NCBI GenBank assembly: GCA_020881915.1
Contig: JAJFPB010000003.1
Coordinates: 1 to 64,000 of the forward strand
DNA length: 64,000 nucleotides
Reading direction: 5' to 3'
Origin: Paramyrothecium sp. XJ0827
Lineage: Eukaryota > Ascomycota > Sordariomycetes > Hypocreales > Stachybotryaceae
Position numbers and translations under genes: made by a program. The notes beneath the pieces were generated by a model. The model searched no databases and was not told the origin of the DNA. It saw nothing but the letters and a program-made list of their open reading frames with translations. Shown in pieces: positions 49,654 through 63,245 of this stretch. Within the stretch, counting starts at the first letter, position 1, and the number at the start of each line of letters is the position of its first letter.

Positions 49654-50240
49654 TGTCACGACCCGCACTAACCTCGTGACTAAGCCAGAACGGAACAACC
49701 ATGACCCATTCGGGCTACAACGGATGCTACGTAGAAGGAACAAAGGAACCAACCTACGGACCATGGCTCAAGGCAATGCCTACCCTCACCAGGGACATAG
49801 TCACCTGGGACCAACAGAGTAAAAGATTCAGGCGCACAACAGGAGAATACGTCGGGCGCAACGCCATAGCCATCCTAGGGCTCAGCGAGAATACAGTACC
49901 CGCCTAGCAAGGCAAAGGGACGCTTTAGGAATAGCGTCAGCAGGAAAGATCACGGTAAGCGAGCGCTCACGGTAATCGGGAAGGATCACGGTAACCTAGC
50001 TAGTACAGACAACTATATAGATGGCGAGTCTCTCACACACGTATTCCATTAGATACTCAACAGCTATCAATAACATATAGTCCCCGAGATAACCTTCACC
50101 GCACTGTTCTCTCATAGACTAGTAACAACCCCTTGTGTACTTTAGATACTTTCCCGTCGTTCTGTCTAAGGACAAACGAACCCCCAACGATCCTTAGTTA
50201 CCCTATACCTAACGGTATAAGGCTACCCCCGATCGTCACA
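49654..50240 (+). mobile_element. Solo LTR, unmutated, with perfect target duplication
   Basis: 587 bp from TGTCACGACCCGCACTAACC to CGATCGTCACA, flanked by CGCTA at 49,649-49,653 and 50,241-50,245. It is the same family as the LTRs of element 2 and the nested solo LTR, aligning along both halves, but full of CpG and CpA sites. It provides the best view of the pre-RIP LTR sequence. It contains a 68-codon ORF at 49,701-49,907 that is not open in the RIPed relatives. Confidence 0.92.
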
Positions 50241-50349
50241 CGCTATCCCACCTTCCCGGAGGGGAGGGCAAGGGGGGCAACCACCCGGTTAGTGCCATAG
50301 AGAACCCACAACGTGTTGGACCGCAGGGATTATAAGATACATCAATTCT
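50241..50349. other. Unmutated flank of the solo LTR
   Basis: About 100 bp of GC-rich, non-RIPed DNA (GGAGGGGAGGGCAAGGGGGG) between the solo LTR and the RIPed copia relic. No gene is present. Confidence 0.5.
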
Positions 50350-53300
50350 CTCTACCCCACTTCTTCTAGTAGTTTATAGGGCCTTTATCTAACTAAAGCT
50401 ATACTAAATATATTTAAGGTTTATATTTATCTTTTAAGCTACAAAGTCTTAGTATATACTGCACTTATATATAGGGCCTCTGGTCTAATATACCCCCCTA
50501 GCTTTATAGAGATTTAAGACTTAAAGCTATAAAAGATAGTATAATATAGTATTCTGCCCTACTTTTTATATATTTAAGCTACTATTTTAGTATTTTATAT
50601 ATTTTTCTTAGAGACTATTATTTTATATTATATATATTTATATAATAGGTCTTTAAATATATATTTATTTATTAAGTAGGTTATTTATACTATTTAAATG
50701 GCTTTTATATTAAATACTATAATTAAATGGCTTTTTATATTATATATTTATTAATTTAATAGATATAATAGTTAAGTACTTATTATTTATAATATATACT
50801 ACTATAATTAATATCTTATATAGTCTTATTAAGTACTACTACCTTAGATATATATATTATAGCTTTTACCCTCTTTAAGCCCTTCCTTTCTTTTCTCTTT
50901 ATATTATTTTATAGTAGTATAAGTACTTATATTATTTGCCCTTTTCCTTTAATCTTTTTAAGCTTTTTTTTAGTATTTTAAAGAGCTTACTAACTCTTTA
51001 TTAAATACCTTTATTATTATAAGCTCTCTTTATTACTATAATATTATAAGTAATTCTTAAGATTTAGAATTAATTTTTAATACTTATTTATTAACTTTAA
51101 GTAATAATATTATATCTAATATTTTACTTCCTCTAAATAAGACCCTATATAAAACCCTACCTCTTAAATTAATTATATAAGTTACTAACTTAGTATTTAT
51201 AGTTTCTTCTTCTTTACTACCTAGTAATATATTAATATATATATATACTAGCTTACCCTCTAAGTAACTACTTATATATAGGTTTTAGCTTTTAAGTTTT
51301 ATTTATATATTTTAAGGCTTATTTATTTATAAGAAGAAGTAGAAATATAAGGTACCTTATAAGGCCTACCTAAATACTACCCTTATAAGTACTAATAATA
51401 GGAAGTATTAGAAGAACCCTAGTAGGGGTAAATACTATAAGTACTATATTAGTAGTAGCTCCTACTACCTTATATAAGTACCTTTTTATATTTTAAGGCT
51501 TATTTAACTAATTTAAGGCTTATAGCTACTATAATCTCCTTCTAGTTACTCTTTTCTTCCTAGATTATATTTAATAATCTTTTATTAAAATTAATTATAA
51601 GATATATTTTTCTAAGATTTATTTTTACTATTTAAGTCTTAAATACTAATTTTAAGTAGAAATATAGCTACTATATATAAGTAATTAAAATTATATACTA
51701 GGGGATTATTTCTAGTACCTTCCCTTCCTCTAGTAATCCTTATCTCTAGTAAATATAACTTAAATTAATAATCTATAGTATATTTTTAGTTTAGTATATA
51801 CTATTATATATAGTAATATAGCCTTTAGGTAAATAAATTAACTTATTAGTTTTTAGTATTACTTATAATTTATTTTAAACTTAAATTATAATTATAAAGT
51901 TTATTTATAATAAATTAAGTTTCTTTTTAAAGTTAAAGATCTTAAAGTATATTTTTAATACTTCTTTTATTTTATAGCTCTTTAATTTACTATTCTTATA
52001 TTTAATTCTTAATTTTAATAAGCCTAAGTTAAGATTAACTTTTAATAAGCTATTAGCCTTATAATACCTTTATTAGATTATCTATAATTAACTTTAAGCT
52101 TTATTTATATATTATTAAGATTATTTTTTATTAAATATACTCTTATAACTAATAGCTATAAATATTTATATATTTAAGTTTAGTTTTTAGTTTCTTAATT
52201 AGATATTTTAATAGATTAATTATCTATTAATTATTATATATAAGACTTAAAGTAGAAATCTAAAACTTAATTTCTAGATTTTTAAGTAATCTTTATTAAA
52301 ATAGCTCTTCCTTTAAAGCTTATATAAGTATAAGTAGCTTAGCCTCTATTATTAAGGTTATTACTATATTTTACTTATTTATTTACTAATTAATTAAGCT
52401 TCTAAAGAGCTTTATAATATATACTTAAGAACTTTTTCTATTTAATAAATTATTAATAAAAGATATATTACTATAAACTATAAATCTATTAGTTCTTTTA
52501 AATTATAGAGCTAAATAATAAGTTTTATATATATAGTTTAAGACTTAATTTATAGTTTTTATATATTCTTAAGATAAATTATATATAAACTATATAAGAT
52601 ATAATATAGTAAAAGTAATATCTAGCCTGCTTATTATAGCTATATATAGAGCTAAGCTAATTACTTATTTATACTAATTAGTAGTTTTATTACTTATAAT
52701 TTATTTATTTAGAAAGAGCTCTATTTTACTTATTAGAGATATTATCTTCTATTTCTTAGTTTATAGCTTATATATCTTTTCTAGATATATAATTTAAGCT
52801 ACCTATAATAGTTTTTAGTCTTAATTATAATAGATCTCTATTTCTAAGAACTATTAAAGATTATTTCTACCTATTAAGTAGTATCTTACTTTTAGATCTT
52901 TAATTATTTAATTAGCTCTTTATTTAATTTCCTAATCCTTATTAAAAACTAATATAATATTATTAATATAGAAGAATAGTAGAATCCCTTCTTAAGTATA
53001 GTAATAAGATTCTTATAAAATAGATTTAAAGTATAAGTTATATAAGGCTTCTCTAAGCTCTATTTACTATAAAAGAGATATAATTTATAGTTTATATAAT
53101 ACCTTCTTTAATAATAAAACTTATTTTCTAGCTTTCTTACTTTAGTACTCTAAAGAAAGCTTTATAAAAATATTACTTAGTAATTTAATATTTATAAATA
53201 TATTTATTATATTAAATTAAAGTAACTTTAAATTAAATCTTACTATAATTATAAGTAATATTTAAAAGGATTTTCTAGCTAATATAGCTATATAGGTCTT

Positions 53301-55262
53301 CTCTATTAAGATCTTTTACTACTAGTCTTCTTATACTATAAGTCTTACCTTATATTTATAGAGGTAATTATATTTATTAAACTTATATATATAAATCTAA
53401 ATATAATTTAATATTTATAAGTTATAAATATATAAATTATATCTTAAAATTTATTCCTAAGACTTTATTTACTTATAACTCTTTAAGTAATTTTTTTTTA
53501 TTTTTTTAAATTTAGCCTTAAACTTATATCTAATTAAGCTACTATATAATTTAGGTACCTAAGGTATATTTTTATAATAATATTTATACTTATTAAAATT
53601 AAGGCTTAAATAAGTATTTTAAGGCTTATACTTAGAATTTAATTTATTATAGCTATATTTATAGTATATTACCTTAGTAAGAATCTTTTCTTTTATTCTT
53701 ATTAAGAGAATAGTTAATATCTTAATATAGAATACCTAGTTTATTATTAAATCTCTTTATAAGGTCTTAATATTTTCTAGCTTACTCCTTAGTTTAATTA
53801 ACTATATTAAGAAGCTTATAGCTAGACTTTTTAGAGAAGAGAAAAGCTAAAAGCTTAGTTAAGTATATTTTTACTTTTTTACTTTATTTTCTTTTCTTTA
53901 ATTCTTAGAGTTTATTTCTAAATCTTTAATAAGCTCTTTATAGCTTATTTATTTTATTTTAAGCTTATCTTTACTATAGGAAGGGTATTTTATTTAATTA
54001 ACTTTCTCTAAAGTTATAAGAGCTTAAAGCTATTCTTATATCTCTTTAAGAGATTATTTACTAATTTCTTTTTTAATCTAAGAATTATTTAAGTTATATA
54101 ATTCTTTTTTATTAAAGATAATATCTTATATTATATAAATATAATTAGTAATTAGGTTCTATACTTAAAAGATATTTTAGGAATTATATTTAACTAAATA
54201 ACTAATCTAGGCTTTTAGTTTTATTTATAATTCTAATTAATTTATTTTTTACTATACTTTATTTATTATAATAAATACTTTACTTTCTAGGACCTTTAAT
54301 TAGATTACCTAAGGCTATAGGCCTCTAAATAAGCCTTAAACCTATAAAAGGAAGCTCTTATATAGAATCTTCTACTTAAGCCTCTATTTTAGGGTTTAAT
54401 TTAGCAAGTAGACCACCATTCTTACTATCTCCGGCTATAAACCTAATAATAAGCTGCTTTTAAGTATTAAGAGCCTTACTTTCTCCTTTATTACCTCCTT
54501 AGAATATTCTCCTAAGTTATTTTATTATTATATTTAGGGTATATTCTTATTTACTTTAATAATCTTTTTTTCTAGCTATTTATAGATTATTTAATTTCTT
54601 TAAAACTTATTATTTATTTTAATAATTTAGAGTTTTATTTTATACCTCTCTTAGAGTAATTATATAATATTTTATAATATTACTATTAGGCTTACTTCTT
54701 TATAATTTATAAAGTAGTAATCCTATATAAAATTTATTTTATAATCTATTATAATTATATAAGAGATATATCTATTAATTCTAACTTAGTAATTATAAAA
54801 GTTAATTAATACTTATTCTCCTAGTCTTATATTCTATTTATAAGGTTCCTAATATTCTTATCTCTTTATTTTACCTAATATATATATATTATATTATATT
54901 ATACTTAGTCCCTTTATTTAAGTACCTTAAGTTATATTTATTAGGTATTCTAATATTCTAGGGCCTAAATAACTAAGGCACCTATACTATATTTCTACTA
55001 AGGTATATTTAGGCTTTCTCTTTTTCTAAGAGATATAATATAGCTAATTTATTATAAATAAGACTTACTTTTTAACTCTAGGTTAGTATTCTATAATATA
55101 CTAATTAAAGTATATTACTAATATATATAATATATTCCTACTATTATATCTAATAATATTATTATTATTTTACTAATCTTACTAGTAGCCTTATTTCCTA
55201 AGGTATTTAAGAGATATTAAATTAGCTTCTATTTATAGGTAGAATATAATATAGCTTAAAGT
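50350..55262 (-). pseudogene. RIPed Ty1/copia-type retrotransposon relic
   Basis: No open frame, but minus-strand motifs remain in copia order (integrase before reverse transcriptase). Around 54,500-55,200 are integrase-like fragments (KLAILHLLEKEKA; a YNYNRL-type stretch). Around 54,090-54,140 comes a region like the end of the copia integrase. The reverse transcriptase has ELREALYNLYFK, then GILLFFYINNIILVFNKD, where the YVDD box is YINN (52,959-52,970). In the family, LYGLRQ and FFYVDDI stand at these places. Both Asp codons are G-to-A mutated. LTRs and gag were not located; the gag end may continue beyond the inserted chromovirus, after 63,246. Confidence 0.6.
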
Positions 55263-55267
55263 AATAA

Positions 55268-55914
55268 TATAACAATCGGGGGTAGCCTTATACCGAAAGG
55301 TATAGGGTAGCTAAGGATTGCTAGGGGTCTGTTTATCCTTAGATAGAATAATAGGAAAGTATCTAAAGTATATAAGGGGTTATTACTAGTCTATAAGAGA
55401 ATAGTATAATAAAGGTTATCTTAGGGACTATATATTATTAATAGCTAGTAGTCTTCTATCTATCCTAAGGTAGAATCCTCCTATTTATATACTTATTATA
55501 ATTACTTTATTAGGGTAATTACTAGTATACTTAATTTAATATACTTAGTTATAGTATATAAGTATATATATATAATTAGCCCCTTCCTTACTTAGTATTA
55601 TATAGGAATTCACCTATATCCTTAGTTCTAGGGTAGTCAGATACTAGCCCCTTTTCCGCCTTACCAGGTAGGGACTATGTTCTACTAGATCCCTAGGATA
55701 GCTATATTATACCTAATATATTCCCCTATTATTTATCTAAATCTCTGGCTATATTAGTTCTATATAACTATATCCTTAGTAAGAACTAGTATATATTTAA
55801 ATTATAGTCTACTAATTAGTTTGCCTAGTTTTTCTATGTAGTATCTATTATAACTAATATAGGTTATATTTATTCTATACTAGCTTAGTTATGGGGTTAG
55901 TATAGGTTATAATA
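55268..55914 (-). repeat. 3' LTR of element 2
   Basis: 647 bp, + strand TATAACAATCGGGGG to GGTTATAATA, the RIPed form of TGTGACGATC..GGTCGTGACA. Colinear with 62,594-63,240. Confidence 0.9.
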
Positions 55915-55969
55915 TAATGCTCCCCTCCCTAAGGCCTACTTTGGAGGCCTAGTTACTTCTTTATATAAA

Positions 55970-58900
55970 TTAGGTAGATCCCTAGATTTCTTAATTATAG
56001 CCTAATAAGTATTTCTTCTTCTTTTCTCTCCCTTATAATAACCTTAGAGGCCACTATTTACTATTATCTTTATACTAATATTATTTTTAGATTTAGTTTT
56101 ACTATTATATCTTATATCTATTATTACTTAAAAGATATAAAGTATAAGATATTATTTAGATTAAAGTATTACTAGATATATACTTATTTTAGTTATTCTT
56201 ATAATTTAATAGGTATTCCCTTAATCTCTTATAGGTTCCTTCTTTTATATATTCTCTAGTTCTTACTAATTATAGCTTAATTTATTAGATAGTTAATAAG
56301 AATAAGAAGCTAGAGAAGAAGAAGATTAAGATAGAGGAAGAGCTACTTTATTATTAAGCTACTCTCTTTAAGTCCCTAGCTTACCTAATATAGTTATATT
56401 ATTAGTACTAGACTTTAAAAAATAAGAGTACTTACTTAGTAGAGAATACTAAGGCTAAGAAGGAGATTCTTATTAAAGAAATAAAGACTATTCTTAATAT
56501 TTAATTCTTAGTTTATTCTAATATTACTTTTTCTCTAGATATAAATTAGTAGGCCTTAGGTTTTAAAGCTTTACTTAACTTTAAAATTCCCTTAGTTTTA
56601 AGCTAGCTTTACCTAGGTACTTAAGTAGTTCCTAAGTATTTTTACTTTTATTATAATTTTTCTATTTAATAAAATATAGTTCTTCTCCATTTTTAGTCTA
56701 TTTATATATAAATATTTATTTTACTTTATATTCTTTTTCTTCTATAAGTACCTTAATAGTTTCTTCTATAAATTTATTATCTAGTACTAGTTCTAAAAGT
56801 ATAATATAAAATACTAAATAGTATTTTATTATATTAAGTAATTCTAGTTTATAGTTAATATCTTTAATTCTATATAAGATTTTAAAGGATCTAAGTTTTT
56901 TATAATCTAGTTTATTACTTAGTTATATTATTTTTATATTTTTTCTAAGTAAATAAATTATATTTCCCTCCTTAAAGATTAGCTCTAGTAATTTTTTTAT
57001 ATTATAATATTTCTTTATTTTCTAATTTATAAATAAAATTTCTTATTTTATTATATTATATAATTATTTAAGTTCTTTTACCTTAATAATAGCTAGTTTA
57101 TTAAGGGGTCCTTTATATTTAGTATACTTAATAATTAATTTAAACCTATAATTTATATAAAATAGTAATATTTAAGTAGTTTCTAATTTAGTACTATTAT
57201 AGTAGTATTATACTATAGGTAGCTATTTTACTTAATTCTTCTACTAGTAATTAATATAGTAGTAGAGGTATTATTCTAAGATTTAATTTATATATTCTAT
57301 TTATTTATTTATTTATAGGTAGTAGGTAGTACTTAGCTTATAATTAATACCTAAGAGAGCTACTAATTTTTACTAGAATTTAGATATAAATATAGGTCCT
57401 TTATTAGAAATAATTTCTTCTAGTATATTATATTAGCTTATAATATATTTATAAAAGTAATATACTATATCTTTAGTATTAGTTACCTTATTATAGGTAA
57501 TAAAGTAGATATATTTAATAAGCTTATTAATAATAATAAAAATACTATTATAGCTATCTTTTAAGCTTAGCTTCTTTAATTAGGGGAGCTTAATAATAAA
57601 GTCCTATAAGATTAATTACTAAGATCTAGTTAATACTAGTAGTAGTTTAAGGTACTTATAAGGTTTATATCTTAAGGCTTTAGTTTTATTATAGATATTA
57701 TATTTTCTTATAACTCTTTCTATATCTTTCTTTATTTTAAAGTAGCTATATATTTAATATACTACTTCTATAGTTTTTCTAGTTCCCTTATATCTAATAG
57801 TATAGTACCTATGGATTTTAATTAGAATTTCTTCTTATATTTCTTCTAAGATCTATATTTAGTTATTATATATAGGTACTATACTATATTCTATATTTAC
57901 TTCTATAAGTACTTCTATAATATATATAATATATTTTTTACTTTATTCTCTAATTTTATTATATTACTTATCTTCTATTTTAATTTTATAGATTTTAATT
58001 AAGTTAATAGTTTTTTACTTATAATTCCCTTCTAAGTTTAGGTATAGTAGTTATTATATTACCTTAGGGATTTCTTACTTATATTTACTTTTCTAGCTAA
58101 GTACATTAATATATCTATTTTTAGATCCTTTTTAATAAATAATTTTATAATTAAAGGGTATAAGTATTTCTATATAATAGACTTATTTTACTATTAGGGT
58201 TTAAGTTATAGTAAAGTAAGTAATATTCTAGTAATTAATATAGACCTTAATCTTATATTCTATACCTATAAAATAATATTAAAATTCCTTAAATACTTTA
58301 ATAATTACTATAAATTCTTTATTATAGATAGGGTAGTAAAGTAAAGATCTAGTAATTTTCTTAAACTAGAAAGTAATAGGGTATAGGAGTTTATTATTCT
58401 CTATTTATCTAATAGTAGTACTAAGGGTATAATTAGAGATATTAGTTTCTAGAATAATTTACTTCTTTAAATTAAAAGTTACTAAAATAAATTTACTAAT
58501 AATTTATTCTTTAATTTCCTTAAAGGCTTATTAGGCCTCTAAGGTCTACTTAAAAGATATATCTTTCTTAATTAAATCTATTAGTAGTTTAGTAATCTTT
58601 CTAAAGTATTTAATAAAGTATCTATAGTAGTTTATAAATCCTAGGAAGCTCTAGATATCTTTAATATTATTTATAGGGGGTTTCTATTCTTTAATTACTA
58701 TAATCTTACTTTTCTTTATTTAAATCTTATTAGATTAAATAATATATCTAAGGAAGTCTACTTTATATATATAGAAGTTACTCTTAGTAGGTTCTACTAG
58801 GAATTTAGTATCTTATAGTACCTAAAGTACTTTATATATATACTCTTTATATTATTCTTTATTCTCTAAGAAAATAAGTATATTATCTAAGTAAATAATA

Positions 58901-61900
58901 ATAAAGTTATTTATAAATTCTCTTAGAATATAATTAATTATATATTAAAATATAGCTAGTATATTAGTTAGGCCAAATAGTATTACTAAGGTTTTAAAGA
59001 ATTTAAATTTTATATAAAATATAGTCTTCTATTTATTTTCTTTCTTTATTTTAATTAGGTTATAGGTACCTTTAAGATTAAATATAGTAAAGATTATTTT
59101 ATTATATAAGTAATCTCTTATTTTAATAATAAGGGGTAAAAATATCTTATTCTTAATAGTAATATTATTAAGTTAGTAGTAATCTATATATAAGTAGAGT
59201 TTTCTATTCTTCTTTAGAATAAATATAATAAGGTATTTAGTAGATAATATTAACTATTAGATATATTCCTTTTTAAGGTTCTTATTAATATATTCTTTTA
59301 ATATCCTTAGTTCTTTAATATTAAGGTTATAAATTAGTAGGAAGTAGATCTTTTTTTTATTAATTAAGTAGATTTTATAATCCTATTCTAAGTATTTAGG
59401 GAATCTACTTTCTAGGTTTTCTATAAATAGCTTTATATATCTATAATATCTTTCTAGGATATTTATAAGTCTATTTTCTACTTTTTATTTTACTTATATT
59501 TACTCCTTAATACTATATATAAGGATATAAATAAGGTTAATTACTTTTTATTTGTAGGTAGATACTACTTAACTCTATTTATATTATATACTAGATTATA
59601 TTCTATTATTAATTAATACTTTAGCTTTTACCTAATAATTCTTTTATCTTAGGAGGGTCCTTCCTTTCCTAAATAGGGTTTTATTATAAATATTTACTTC
59701 TTTTCTCTCTTTTAGTTTTCTTTTCCTTACTTAGGGCAGTTATAATTTTACTATTATAACTTAGCTATTATTCTAATTAAAGGTAGATCTTTAATTCTTT
59801 AGCTATAGTTTATCTAGAAGTATATTAAATTATACTTATATTATATTAAGAGTAATTTTATAAGTAACTCCTTATATTATTATATAAAGAATTACTTCTT
59901 TATTTATTAGTTCCTTATTATAAATAAAAGGGACTCCTTCTATATTTATAGCTTTATATAGTTTCTTCTTTCTCCTTTATGGGATTTTATATTAATTTAT
60001 AAAGTTAAAATTAATATAATTTTCTTTAGTACTAGTATTTACCTTAGTATTAATAGTTATACCCTAAACTATAAAGTTAATATAATACCCTTACTATTTT
60101 ACCTATTCTTACTTTTAAATTATAGTAATAATTTATTACTTCCTTCTATTACCTTATAACTTAATTATAGTTAATAGATCTTATTTTTTATCTAATTACT
60201 TTATACTAGGATTCTATTAATTCTCTATTTAACTTCTCTAATACTAATAGGTAGTTTATTACTTATCTCCTTTATATAGATAGTATACCTATAGTAGATT
60301 TAATATAGGTAGTAATATTCTTTATATTTCTAGGTATATTCTTCCTCTATAATACCTATTATTTTAGGTTCTATTTCCCTATAAAGATATATTTTTTTTA
60401 TTTTATACTTTTTATAGTTATAGTAGTAATATAAACTATCTTCTATATAGCTAATCTCTATAGGGCTAGGTTTAGTCCTATAGACTATAGGTATTTTCTT
60501 TTTATAGTTATAGGTAAAGTATCCCATCCTATAGTAATATTCCCTTCTTAGGAGCCTATTAAGAAATTATAAAATTACTATTTTAATATATTTATAGTTC
60601 TTATTTAGAAGTATATTTTCTAATTAAATATACTCCCTTCTATATTTACCTTAAAGTCTATAGAGTTAGTTAATTTTTATTTAGTAGTATATCTAGTATT
60701 TATTAGTTTTATAGGTTTCTTCTACTTTAAAGTAATATTCTTTAGGGTATTTCTTACTTAGTCTAAGAATTATAATTTAATATCTAAGGTAATATATCTT
60801 AATTTCCTAGTAGGGTATTTCCTTAAATATATAGGGGTTTTCTATCTTAGTGCCTTATATATATATAGAGAATATATTTTATTTTGCTTTAGTAGTAAGG
60901 TAGATTAGATATTAGTATATTATATAGAATACCTATAAGATTTTATTATACCTATAGTAGTTAGGATTAAATAGGGGATTATATTAAAAGTTAATAGTAA
61001 ATCTTACTCCCTATAGGCTTATAGCTACCTTTGTAATTACTACTTAGATATATACTTCCTAATCTCTAAAGAGTAGATTATATTACTTAATTCTAGCTTT
61101 AATTAATATATAATTAAGTAGAAGTGGGGTACCTTTAGTAGTTCCTATACTTAATTCTAATTTATTATCTAAGGGTTTACTAACTATAGGGGTTCCTTAT
61201 AGTAAGTTAATTAGGCTAGTAATATTAGAGATATCTTTAATTATTACTTATTAGTTAGGGATATTCTTAATAGGTTCCTATTTTATAATAATATTAATTA
61301 ATTATTTTTTAATTATATTAATATTATACTAGTTCTCTTAGACTAGCTAGAAATAGGTTTTTTTCTTATTTTGGGGCTTACTTCTATAGTCCTATATATA
61401 ATATCCTTTCTTTCTATAATTATAGTAGGAGAAGTCTTTTCCTTATTTCTAGATAATATTAATTTCTATAGGTCCTACTATAATTCTATAGCTTATAGGA
61501 ATAAATTTCTTCTTTTCTTAGTTTACCTAGTAGGGGATTTTAAATTTTTTTACTTTATCTTCTTATCCCCTTTCCTTCTAGTATTCCTAATTATAATTAT
61601 TAATTTCTATTACTTTATATATATATTCTAATAGTAAGATCTTATTATATTTAACTTTAATAAGTTTATTTTTTATATTAGATTTAACCCTATTATAGAA
61701 GGTCTTCTTTAAGATATTCTCTAGCTAATAGAGTAATATAGTAATATAAAAGAACTTAGTAATAAGCTTAATATAGGACCTAATCTATCTAAGTAAGTTA
61801 AGGGCTCTCTTAATATTCTATATTTTATTAATTATCTTAAAAATATATTTAATTTCTTTTTTAAACTTCTAGAAGCTTATAAAGATATATTTAATATAAT

Positions 61901-62560
61901 CTATCTAAAAAATAGAAGTATTATTAATATAATCTTAGAGTATAGACTTAAATTAGATTTATATCTTCTTAATTAGATTATAGGCTATAAATATAACCTT
62001 ATTATAGTCTTATATAAAGAGTAAGAGATAATCTAGGTAATATACTTTAAGTAAGATAATAAATATTTAAAGCTTACTTAGGGTACTATTAAAGGGCTTA
62101 GGCTTTCTAATTTATAGAATAGCTTCCTTATTTTTCTAGGCCCCTATAGCTCTACTAAGATTTATATTTTAGAGTTATTTAAGTATTTTTCTATTTTTTT
62201 TTAATTTCTTTATATAGAGTTATATTATATTAGCTATTTCCTTTTTTAGGTTCTTAATAAGTTACTTAAACTTATAAGCTTATTAAGTATTAAGGATATT
62301 ATCTTAAAGTTAATTAAGCTTTTTATTAGTAATTTAAATATTCTTCTAGACTTTTACTTATAGGGTAGTAATTTTATTATTATTATTAAAATCTATTTAT
62401 AAGGCTAGATCTTTACCTATAATAATATTATCTCCTAAGGGGGTTTTCTTAGGAGTAATCTTAGTAGGTAGAGGCCTTAGTACTATAGGGCAGGCTACCT
62501 CCTTTTCCTTAGGGGTTAACTTAATTAACTTACCTACTATTTCTAATATTACTTTAGGTA
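55970..62560 (-). pseudogene. gag-pol polyprotein of element 2, RIP-destroyed
   Basis: Same domain order as element 1 in reverse. Gag lies toward 62,500; the linker segment at 60,330-60,527 (still open for 65 codons) carries the Tyr-rich remains of Cys motifs. The protease follows near 59,750-59,880. In the reverse transcriptase the YLDD box reads Y-L-D-N (58,882-58,893). Integrase spans about 57,000-57,900 and the chromodomain about 56,620-56,760. The same Asp-to-Asn change as in element 1 could be parallel RIP or shared inheritance. Stops throughout exclude function. The plus-strand frame at 61,371-61,631 is only a shadow of gag. Confidence 0.82.
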
Positions 62561-62593
62561 TAATAGTATTACCTAGAATAAGAGCTATTAATA

Positions 62594-63240
62594 TATAATA
62601 ATTAGGAGTAGCTTTATACTAAAAGATATAAGGTAGCTAAGGATTACTAGGGATCTATTTATTCTTAGATAAAATAATAGAAAAGTATTTAAAGTATATA
62701 AGAGGTTATTACTAATTTATAAGAGAATAGTATAATAAAGGTTATCTTAGGGACTATATATTATTAATAGCTAGTAGTCTTCTATCTATTCTAAGGTAGA
62801 ATTCTCCTATTTATATACTTATTATAATTACTCCATTAGGGTAATTACTAGTATACTTAGTTTAATATACTTAGTTATAGTATATAAGTATATATATATA
62901 ATTAGCCCCTTCCTTACTTGGTATTATATAGGAATTTACCTATATCCTTAGTTCCGGGGTAGTTAGGTACTAGCCCCTTTTCTGCCTTATTAGGCGGGGA
63001 CTATATTCTACTAGATCCCTAGGATGGCTATATTACGCCTAATATATTCCCCTATTATCTATCTAAACCTCTGGCTATATTGGTCCTATGTAACTATATC
63101 CTTAGTAAGGACCGGTATATATTTAAATTATAGTCTACTAATTAGTTTACCTAGTTTTTCTACGTAGCATCTATTATAACTAGTACGGGTTATATTTATT
63201 CCGTACTAGCTTAGTTACGGGGTTAGTATGGGTTGTAATA
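62594..63240 (-). repeat. 5' LTR of element 2
   Basis: 647 bp, + strand TATAATAATTAGG to GGTTGTAATA. The minus-strand junction LTR end, then TATTAATAGCTC, matches the same junction in element 1 (27,959/27,960), which fixes the orientation. Confidence 0.9.
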
Positions 63241-63245
63241 AATAA

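Larger units (their letters stand above)
55268..63240 (-). mobile_element. Ty3/gypsy chromovirus, element 2
   Basis: Complete 7,973-bp element on the minus strand with target duplication AATAA at 55,263-55,267 and 63,241-63,245. Both LTRs are 647 bp (55,268-55,914 and 62,594-63,240). Its internal part is the same family as element 1, near-identical through the reverse transcriptase, but its LTRs differ in the U3 half. A purine-rich tract (AGGGAGGGGAGCAT on the minus strand, about 55,917-55,935) precedes the 3' LTR. It is fully RIPed inside; the 62.6-kb LTR is slightly less mutated. It probably landed in the copia relic. Confidence 0.92.

Noticed and set aside
49701..49907. 68-codon ORF inside the solo LTR
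   Set aside because: It lies in the U3 half of an LTR, and aligned RIPed LTRs give no sign that the frame was conserved. Probably chance in CA-rich sequence.
61371..61631. 86-codon plus-strand hydrophobic ORF
   Set aside because: It is the complement of the RIPed gag region of element 2; A+T-rich composition produces Phe/Ile/Tyr-rich frames.
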